DNA of 64,000 bases from Hymenobacter metallicola (GTDB lineage Bacteria; Bacteroidota; Bacteroidia; Cytophagales; Hymenobacteraceae). The stretch spans positions 2,232,001 through 2,296,000 of the forward strand of contig NZ_SRMB01000001.1 of the NCBI RefSeq assembly GCF_004745645.1. Direction: 5' to 3'. Positions 58,392-64,000 of this stretch are shown in pieces. The notes under the pieces are model-generated. The model saw nothing but the letters and a program-made list of their open reading frames with translations, did no database searches and was not told where the DNA came from. The stretch's first letter is position 1; every line of letters starts with the position of its first letter. Position numbers and translations under genes: made by a program.

Positions 58392-59456
58392 TTAGGAGTT
58401 AGGTTTCCGCTTTTTTGCTAGCTCTTCCCGTTCCTCAATGACTGATTGCACCCAATCAGTTCCTTCACGCCCTCTAAGCCTAAGTTTAAAGTAGGCATCA
58501 TTTCCAACTTCCATTACCATTCGAAAGGCTCCAACTTGAGCTAGACGTGTTCTATGCTGCGGTGCCTCTCGTACCCACCTTGCTTCAAGTTTTGGCAGTG
58601 ATTCGATTCCTATTGAATAGGCCTCTTGTATCTCTTTCATCCCTAAGCCTAATGTAAGAAGCTCATTAAATACGTCACTCACAGATAATACATTCGATCT
58701 TTTGTGGTGAGGAAAATGCTTATCTATAAATATCTTAAGCACATCAAGGTTAAATTCTTGTTCAGGGAATGGTTCGGCTTCGCCTACTTGGTTCGCAAGA
58801 GTTTCACGGTACTCCTGCAAGCCATACCTCAAGGTTTCAAATTGCTCATCGGCCTCTTCGAATTTTGCGCTTAATCGATAAAGCTGTCGTTTAAACTGAT
58901 CAGGGACCTGTTCGGTGCTCTTGTAAGCTAACTTATGCTCTATCTCTGCCCAAGCATGCATTAGAATAGTTCTGACCTGAACTTCTACCTTAAGATTTTC
59001 AAGGCCACGATAATTTGGAGGCTTTAACCAGGACTCCTTTATAGTTAAGATAAAGTGAGTCGACCGATATCCGAACTCATGCGGGGCTAACCTCGAAGCT
59101 GTATCTTCTTGGGTTTTTACGTCAAACTCGGTGGTAAAAATCTCACAAATCCGATCTACATCACTCGGGTAATAGCATATAACCCGTAGGCCACACCAAT
59201 CTTCAATCTGTTCAAAAGGACTATTATAATTTTTCCGAGTTATTTTTTCGTAAGCAGAAGCGGCGTCCTTCACTCTGTACAGGACGTCTAGATAAGGAAT
59301 CTTCTTCTCGCCCAAGAAGCTTTTTATGGCTTGCTGCATATTGATTCCCAATCTTTCATAATCAGGTCGAAGCTCATCATATTGTCTGTAGAACTCTTCT
59401 TGGGTTATAACTGGGATATTTTCCTCTACTGTCTTGGGTTGGTTCCTAGCAGGCAT
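58392..59456 (-). CDS. RelA/SpoT-domain nucleotide pyrophosphokinase, possible toxSAS/CapRel-like defence protein
   Basis: 354 residues. The synthetase domain (about 50-185) is complete: IEDWCGLRVICYYPSDVDRI (metal Asp86), the G-loop APHEFGYRSTHFILTI (Tyr130), EVQVRTILMHAWAEIEHKLA (Glu159, His167). There is no hydrolase, TGS or ACT domain, and residues about 215-354 form a separate helical C-terminal extension. Small enzymes of this type with a C-terminal regulatory domain include prophage-encoded CapRel, which modifies tRNA or nucleotides when a phage infects. The gene is opposite to the phage genes and clearly AT-richer than they are, which supports recent transfer. Its assignment to CapRel is not proven. 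Confidence 0.8.
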   Translation of the reverse strand: MPARNQPKTVEENIPVITQEEFYRQYDELRPDYERLGINMQQAIKSFLGEKKIPYLDVLYRVKDAASAYEKITRKNYNSPFEQIEDWCGLRVICYYPSDVDRICEIFTTEFDVKTQEDTASRLAPHEFGYRSTHFILTIKESWLKPPNYRGLENLKVEVQVRTILMHAWAEIEHKLAYKSTEQVPDQFKRQLYRLSAKFEEADEQFETLRYGLQEYRETLANQVGEAEPFPEQEFNLDVLKIFIDKHFPHHKRSNVLSVSDVFNELLTLGLGMKEIQEAYSIGIESLPKLEARWVREAPQHRTRLAQVGAFRMVMEVGNDAYFKLRLRGREGTDWVQSVIEEREELAKKRKPNS

Positions 59457-59596
59457 TTATAGAATTTTGAAACGTTCAGACCCAAAGTATGATTAAACAT
59501 TAGAATTGTAAAATTTTAACTATCCTTTTCTAGCTCTAAATGCTGAATGGAGCCAGTTTTGATACCTGCGAAGTCCAACTGGATAGGAAAATCAAA

Positions 59597-59899
59597 ATGG
59601 CTTTTCTTCAGACTATTTCCCAGCCTTGGCAACAGCACGCCGAGCACCTTCGCCAAGTACTGGCTCAGCTCGACCCCAAGGAGCGCCGCCGCATCCTCGA
59701 TTACATCAGCATGCCCCCTGAGCCACCGAAGCCCAAGGCCTACCCCATCGGGGAATGCATGCGGGCCGCCCGCCGGGTGGCGGAGCTTCTCCAATTGCAT
59801 CAGAAGTGGACCCAGGCCAAGGCCCGCCGGGAGACGGCTCGGGAGCTGGGGGTAAGCCCGGTACAGCTGCGCCGGATGCTGCGCCACGTCGAACAATAA
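59597..59899 (+). CDS. small phage protein before the packaging genes
   Basis: 100 residues from the ATG at 59,597. Helical: WQQHAEHLRQVLAQLDPKER, a Pro-rich turn (MPPEPPKPKAYPIGE), then MRAARRVAELLQLHQKWTQA and an HTH-like end ARRETARELGVSPVQLRRML. A regulator of late genes or a packaging accessory is possible. Its stop codon is inside the left copy of a 16-bp direct repeat that bounds the cargo segment. Confidence 0.65.
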   Translation: MAFLQTISQPWQQHAEHLRQVLAQLDPKERRRILDYISMPPEPPKPKAYPIGECMRAARRVAELLQLHQKWTQAKARRETARELGVSPVQLRRMLRHVEQ

Positions 59900-59913
59900 A
59901 CTGCGCGACGTTT
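59898..59913. repeat. left copy of 16-bp direct repeat bounding the cargo segment
   Basis: AAACTGCGCGACGTTT, identical to 61,883-61,898. It overlaps the last two bases of the stop codon of the preceding gene. The repeat itself is nearly palindromic (AAAC...GTTT). Confidence 0.7.
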
Positions 59914-60101
59914 CCAGCAGATAAGCAAAGCCAGGAGTTCACGAAACTCATCTCGAATCCGAGTTTTGTGAATTTTGAAAATTGAACCTATTTCTTGAAC
60001 TCAATCTGAGCTTTAGGACCACTTTGCCATGCTAGTGGACATGGATGGGCAGCGGTTCACGAATAGGAGTTAATTGAAGAAGTCGAGGTCACCGAATGTC
60101 A

Positions 60102-60132
60102 AAAAGCCCCAGCTTGATAGGCTGAGGCTTTT
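60102..60132 (-). terminator. terminator of the T9SS cargo gene
   Basis: AAAAGCCCCAGC and GCTGAGGCTTTT form a 12-bp stem with one mismatch and a 7-base loop; on the minus strand it ends in a T-run. It lies about 20 bp after the cargo gene stop. The 250 bp between 59,900 and 60,150 hold no ORF that I can support. Confidence 0.75.
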
Positions 60133-60150
60133 GCGTAGGTGAGGTAGAAG

Positions 60151-61656
60151 CTAGCGCTTTACAATACGGAAGCGGTCCTGGAAGTCGGCGCCGGTGTGCA
60201 CCAAGTACAGACCGGTGGGCAACTCTGCTAGCGACACCTGGAATCCGGTGCCATGGAGCAGCACCCGCCCTGCTAGGTCGCTCACACGGTAGGCACCACG
60301 GACGGGCAGTTGCAACATGTCGTCCGTTGGGTTCGGGAAAGGCGCGGGCCGCTTCGTGGCAACTGGCCGCGCGGCCAGGGTCGTGCAGGCCTGCCGAATG
60401 GCCGCCTCCGAACAACCGGTCGCGTTACCGCTGATGTTGGCGCCGCCGCCGCGGACCAAGTGCTGGCATAGCCAAGGCACGTTGCACCCCGTCAGGCTGC
60501 TGTTGTTGCGCAAATAGAGATAATTCAGCGTCGAATAGGTGGTAAACGTCAACCCCTGCGTGAGCGTGCGCAGCGCAGGGTTGTCGTCGATTGCGAGGTT
60601 TGTCGGGGCCGTGGCACCCGTGAAGCCGCTGATGCTGTCGAGCAAGACGTTTTGCGAGATACTTAGGTCCCGCGGCGGTGCGGCCATCGACCGAAAGCCG
60701 GTGATCTGTTCCAGGCCCGCGTTGTAGGTTATGGCGATAGACACGCCAAAGCGGCTGTTATTGAAGTTGGCAATCTCTTTCAAGCGCGGGTTGCGGCTGA
60801 TGTTCACGAGCGAGACATCGCTGTTATCGAAGCCGGACAGGGTTTCCAAAACCGGGTTTTCCATGATGCCCACTTGCCCCGTAGCGACCAGTCCTCCATT
60901 AAAGCCTGAAATGGTGCGCAAGGCATCGTTTACGGTAATATTGACGGAACCAAGGCTGCGCAACGCGTTGAAGCCGACTATTGCCTGCAGCTGGGGATTA
61001 CTTTGGACTTGAATATCTGCCGCGGCAGTGAGCGCGCCAAATGTCGAAATTCTATCCAGCAAGGGGTTGTTGGTGATGGTCAGCCGGCTCGTTAACGTGC
61101 GCAGGTTGTTAAAAGCATTGACGGAGCGCAGGGCGGAGTTTTGCGAAATGTAGACCTCCCCTGCGCTGGACAATAGTCCAAACCCGCGAATTTCTGTGAA
61201 AGACGTACCAGAGAAGGCCACACCGCCCGCGCTTACTAAGAAGGGGAAGTCGTCGAACGTGCCCACTCCGCTTTGAATGTGCACCACTCCACCGACAGTG
61301 CCAATGTCATTGAGACCCGCCAAGCTGGCCAGCAGGTTCTTTTGAATAATTACGTCCCCTGTCACAGCAGTGATGTGTAGCAAGCCGCTCACGTCTGTAA
61401 CACCTCCGTCCGGCGTGCCGTCGGCGTTGCGGTTGTAGCCCCGGATAAAGATGGACTGAGCGGTGGAGCAGCGAGTTCCAGAGCCAAGGTAGTTGTTCAG
61501 CTCTTCCTGGGTGTTGAACCGAAGGGCGCAGGTTTGGCTTTGGGCGTGGGCCGATGAGGCCATTGCCAAGGCCAGCAGTAGCACAGGCAGCCAACTAAGG
61601 AGCCAGAGCAGACGGCGGGAGATAGAAGGGGGCGTGAAAGTGGAGCAGTAGGGCAT
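60151..61656 (-). CDS. secreted receptor-L/LRR-like repeat protein with T9SS sorting domain, prophage cargo
   Basis: 501 residues from the ATG at 61,656. The signal peptide ends near residue 39 (LALAMASSAHAQ). About 14 solenoid repeats follow, each with a pattern like LTITNNPLLDRISTFGAL or VNISRNPRLKEIANF, as in receptor L-domain/leucine-rich repeats. CNVPWLCQHLVRGGGANISG is a Cys-bounded cap. The end, APFPNPTDDMLQLPVRGAYR and LPTGLYLVHTGADFQDRF, is a type A T9SS signal. It should be secreted by the host's T9SS. Inside a prophage, opposite to the phage genes, it is an unusual lysogenic conversion candidate. Confidence 0.85.
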   Translation of the reverse strand: MPYCSTFTPPSISRRLLWLLSWLPVLLLALAMASSAHAQSQTCALRFNTQEELNNYLGSGTRCSTAQSIFIRGYNRNADGTPDGGVTDVSGLLHITAVTGDVIIQKNLLASLAGLNDIGTVGGVVHIQSGVGTFDDFPFLVSAGGVAFSGTSFTEIRGFGLLSSAGEVYISQNSALRSVNAFNNLRTLTSRLTITNNPLLDRISTFGALTAAADIQVQSNPQLQAIVGFNALRSLGSVNITVNDALRTISGFNGGLVATGQVGIMENPVLETLSGFDNSDVSLVNISRNPRLKEIANFNNSRFGVSIAITYNAGLEQITGFRSMAAPPRDLSISQNVLLDSISGFTGATAPTNLAIDDNPALRTLTQGLTFTTYSTLNYLYLRNNSSLTGCNVPWLCQHLVRGGGANISGNATGCSEAAIRQACTTLAARPVATKRPAPFPNPTDDMLQLPVRGAYRVSDLAGRVLLHGTGFQVSLAELPTGLYLVHTGADFQDRFRIVKR

Positions 61657-61968
61657 GAAATCGATAAGAAACTTGATAACCAACGGGTTATCTGACGGCC
61701 TGGAAGCTCCAAAGCTACGCGTAGTTCGGGCCCTTTCCCATACCCAGTTTTGGGTATTTTGCTACTTTCCCAATTACCTGCGTCAGAATAGTGTCTAAGC
61801 GTTCAGGGTAACGGTGGTTTAGGTTCGCAGCCACTCTGCAACGGCTAGAAGGTGACGAAGGAAGCCTTTTTGCCTTCTTCCCAAACTGCGCGACGTTTTA
61901 CCCCACCTCCGCGACGTTTCGGTCTATGGACGTTTTGTACCCACTCGGGATGGTTGGAGTTTCGTGGT
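61657..61968. other. 312-bp gap between cargo gene and terminase genes
   Basis: It contains the start region of the cargo gene, the right copy of the 16-bp direct repeat (61,883-61,898) and a partial third copy GCGACGTTT (61,911-61,919). It must also hold the promoter of the terminase genes if they are not read from upstream. No exact promoter match or ORF was found. Confidence 0.55.
61883..61898. repeat. right copy of 16-bp direct repeat bounding the cargo segment
   Basis: AAACTGCGCGACGTTT, identical to 59,898-59,913 and in the same orientation. The 1.97 kb from one copy to the other holds only the T9SS gene and its terminator. Confidence 0.7.
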
Positions 61969-62775
61969 ATGTCCACCTCCGCCGAGAAAACCGCCTTCCA
62001 GAAATTGACGCCGAAGCAGAAAGCTTTCGTCAATGCTATCTGTGCGGACCCCAATATTTCGGCCACGGCAGCTGCGCTGAAGGCGGGTTACACGGGCACC
62101 GGCGTTCGGGTGGAGGCCCACCGCTTGCTAACAAATGCTAACATCCGCAAAGCCTTCGGTGAGAAGCTGAAGGATGTAGGGCCCAGCACCGAGGAAATTG
62201 CCCACCGTTGGGATCGGGTGAGTCGGGCCAGCCTCGACGACTTTTACACGCTGAAGCTGGTGGAGGTCGAAAACAAAGTCCCGCAGCATCTGTCGCTGGC
62301 CATCGAGCAGGAGCAGGAGGCCATTGCCTACGAACGGGCGTATGCGCCCCGGGCTGCGCAGGTGCTAGGGTACCAGGGAGAAGAGTTGTCACAATACATG
62401 GACAAATCCGAAGGCAAAGTCCGTCGGATGCAGCTGCGTATTCTGGAGTGGGAAATGGCCTTGGAGCGCAATCCCGAGGCGACTCGTTTGGTTGACGGGC
62501 CACAGAAGTTTGAGGAGCGGCTGGAGCTGGACTTAGTGAAGGCTCAAAAGCTGGGCGTGCTGGACCTGGCGAAATCCATCAAGGAAACTACCAACGGCAC
62601 CGGCCTGGAAATGCGTGATGTGGATGGTGCACTGGACAAGCTGGCCCGCATCAAAGGAGCCTACGAGAAGGACAATGAGCAGAGCCGTGCGGTAGCGGTC
62701 ATCAACACCAAGACGGAAATCATCAACACCGGCCCGCCCATTGCGCGCTCGGAAAAGGACATTGATGATGTTTAA
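61969..62775 (+). CDS. terminase small subunit
   Basis: 268 residues from the ATG at 61,969. The N-terminal DNA-binding domain is typical: LTPKQKAFVNAICADPNISA, then ATAAALKAGYTGTGVRVEAH and LLTNANIRKAF (residues about 12-60). The rest is helical, longer than usual for this family, with KVRRMQLRILEWEMALERNP. It recognises phage DNA for packaging and presents it to TerL, whose start overlaps its end by 11 bp. Confidence 0.88.
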   Translation: MSTSAEKTAFQKLTPKQKAFVNAICADPNISATAAALKAGYTGTGVRVEAHRLLTNANIRKAFGEKLKDVGPSTEEIAHRWDRVSRASLDDFYTLKLVEVENKVPQHLSLAIEQEQEAIAYERAYAPRAAQVLGYQGEELSQYMDKSEGKVRRMQLRILEWEMALERNPEATRLVDGPQKFEERLELDLVKAQKLGVLDLAKSIKETTNGTGLEMRDVDGALDKLARIKGAYEKDNEQSRAVAVINTKTEIINTGPPIARSEKDIDDV

Positions 62776-63970
62776 GTCCGGCCAGCTTTTCGTGGAGAAC
62801 TACAACAGCAGCGCCGAAACGCTGGTGAATCAGGGCGGCACGTCGTCGGGCAAGACGTACGCCATTCTGCAGGTCCTGTTTCAGAAGCTCTCCGAGCGGC
62901 GCCGCAAAGTGTGCACCGTCGTCGGGCAGGACATTCCTAACCTCAAGGCCGGCGCGCTGCGGGATGCCCTGGACATCTACAACAACACCCCTGAGCTGCA
63001 GAGCCTGATCAAGTCCTACAATAAGTCGGAGCGCATCTTCGAATTCCATAACGGGTGCGTGATGGAGTTCAAGAGCTACACGGACGCCCAGGATGCCAAG
63101 AGTGGTAAGCGGGACTTCCTCTTCGTCAACGAAGCCCAAGGCGTCATCAAGCCCATTTTTGACGAGTTGGAGCTGCGCACGAAGGAGCAGGCCTTTATTG
63201 ACTACAACCCCAACGCCGAGTTCTGGGTGCATGAGGAAATCATCGGGCGGTCGGGCGTCGAGCTGCTGATCAGTGACCACCGGCAGAACCCGTTCCTGCT
63301 GGAGAAGCAACGGGCCAAGATTGAGGGCCTCAAGGAGAAGGATCTGGAACTGTGGCGCGTGTACGCCCGGGGCAAGACAGGCAAGATCGAGGGCCTGGTG
63401 CTGCGCAACTGGAGCCTGTGCAATTACGAGGACATCCCGGCCGGGGCCCGCTTCTTGGGCCGCGGCATTGACTTTGGCTTCACCAATGACCCGACCACGG
63501 CCATCGACGTGTACCTGTCCGGTGGCGAGCTGTGGGTAGATGAAGTGCTCTACGAGGAAGGCCTGACCAATCCGGATATCCACCGGCGCCTGCTGGCCGA
63601 AGACCCAGCGGCCACGCTGAAAGTGACCATTGCCGACTCGGCCGAGCCCAAGAGCATCGAGGAGCTACGGCGCCTGGGCTTCTCGAAAATTGAAGGGGCC
63701 GTGAAGGGCGCCGATTCGGTGAGCAACGGCCTTGATATCCTGAAGCGCTACCACCTCAACGTCACCCGCCGCAGCACCCACCTGCGCAAGGAGCTCAGCA
63801 ACTACAAATGGCGAGTAGACCGCACCACGGGCAAAGCCACCAATGAGCCCGTCGACGCTTTCAACCACTGCATTGACCCGCTGCGCTACGTGGTCCTGAA
63901 TGTCCTGGGCAAGCCCCGGGCGGCGCCCATCACGCACTTCCAATCCTTCGGCACAACCCGCCGCCGTTAA
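62765..63970 (+). CDS. terminase large subunit
   Basis: 401 residues; ATG at 62,765 or 62,768. ATPase domain: Walker A NQGGTSSGKTYAIL (Lys30), Walker B KRDFLFVNEAQGV. The nuclease domain contains GRGIDFGFTNDPTTAIDVYL (first Asp), VTIADSAEPKSIEELRRLGF (second Asp) and DAFNHCIDPLRYVVL (third Asp). It translocates and cuts DNA at the prohead portal. It belongs to the PBSX/Terminase_6 type. The gene is complete. Confidence 0.95.
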   Translation: MMFKSGQLFVENYNSSAETLVNQGGTSSGKTYAILQVLFQKLSERRRKVCTVVGQDIPNLKAGALRDALDIYNNTPELQSLIKSYNKSERIFEFHNGCVMEFKSYTDAQDAKSGKRDFLFVNEAQGVIKPIFDELELRTKEQAFIDYNPNAEFWVHEEIIGRSGVELLISDHRQNPFLLEKQRAKIEGLKEKDLELWRVYARGKTGKIEGLVLRNWSLCNYEDIPAGARFLGRGIDFGFTNDPTTAIDVYLSGGELWVDEVLYEEGLTNPDIHRRLLAEDPAATLKVTIADSAEPKSIEELRRLGFSKIEGAVKGADSVSNGLDILKRYHLNVTRRSTHLRKELSNYKWRVDRTTGKATNEPVDAFNHCIDPLRYVVLNVLGKPRAAPITHFQSFGTTRRR

Positions 63971-63974
63971 GCCT

Positions 63975-64000
63975 ATGCTCGCACTACACACCTTGCCCAC
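63975..64000 (+). CDS. start of next phage gene, cut by window edge
   Basis: ATG at 63,975, 5 bp after the TerL stop, with eight codons (MLALHTLP) to the window end. By usual phage order it should be the portal protein, but the sequence here is too short to say. Confidence 0.4.

Larger units (their letters stand above)
49260..64000. mobile_element. left part of a temperate tailed prophage (continues beyond the window)
   Basis: Gene order is repressor, early genes, replication module, then TerS and TerL. The left border must lie between 49,224 and about 49,356, but I see no att repeat pair, tRNA or integrase; the integrase is probably at the other end. MuA/MuB-type transposition genes are absent. 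The dyad GTTATACGAAATTGTATAC at 49,304-49,322 is in the border gap. Two groups of opposite-strand genes interrupt the phage direction and look like lysogen-expressed cargo. Confidence 0.85.

Overview
The window looks like a chromosome segment of a high-GC member of the Bacteroidota, most like Hymenobacter and relatives (an inference from content, not a database result). The evidence is three exported proteins with C-terminal type IX secretion sorting domains, one good promoter of the Bacteroidota type (TTG, 19 bp, TATATTTG), mostly weak Shine-Dalgarno sequences, and many Bacteroidota-style lipoproteins and exported enzymes. No rRNA, tRNA or CRISPR array was seen.

Region 1 (1-35,730) is ordinary chromosome. 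It holds an amidohydrolase tail, a 1,503-residue T9SS beta-helix/FG-GAP protein, a CinA-type amidase, a probable kinase-fold protein, a P1-nuclease/phospholipase C-like enzyme, a cyclophilin lipoprotein, an M13 peptidase and xseA-xseB. An operon of three tandem paralogous seven-helix membrane proteins follows, ending in a HisKA_3 histidine kinase and a receiver-only response regulator. Then come an alkyltransferase-like protein, a DUF892 protein, an RND efflux system with its own TolC-type channel, an SBBP-repeat T9SS protein, a second phospholipase C-like protein, a MaoC protein, an OmpR/HisKA two-component pair and a YitT-type membrane protein.

Region 2 (about 35,880-49,224) is a phenylacetate catabolic cluster, all on the + strand: paaK, a TetR regulator, paaE, paaA, paaB, paaC, paaD, paaH, paaI, paaJ, paaY, paaZ and one crotonase. 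PaaK makes phenylacetyl-CoA, PaaABCE with PaaD epoxidises it, PaaZ opens the ring, and PaaH, PaaJ and the crotonase carry out beta-oxidation. Two matching 18-bp dyads lie in front of paaK and paaA and probably bind the TetR protein. Most wider gaps between genes hold an inverted-repeat element, each of a different family. One of these has 32-bp perfect inverted repeats and carries a small gene.

Region 3 (about 49,300 to the right edge) is the left part of a temperate tailed prophage. It has a divergent XRE repressor with repeated operator-like motifs, small early genes, a DEDDh exonuclease, a GIY-YIG protein, a replication initiator gene and a DnaB helicase, then TerS and TerL. Inside the initiator gene are four 14-bp iterons at exact 22-bp spacing followed by an A-rich tract, an arrangement like the lambda origin inside gene O. 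Four genes on the opposite strand look like cargo: two related small exported proteins, an AT-rich RelA/SpoT-domain protein that could be a toxSAS/CapRel-type defence gene, and a T9SS-sorted repeat protein on a segment bounded by a 16-bp direct repeat.
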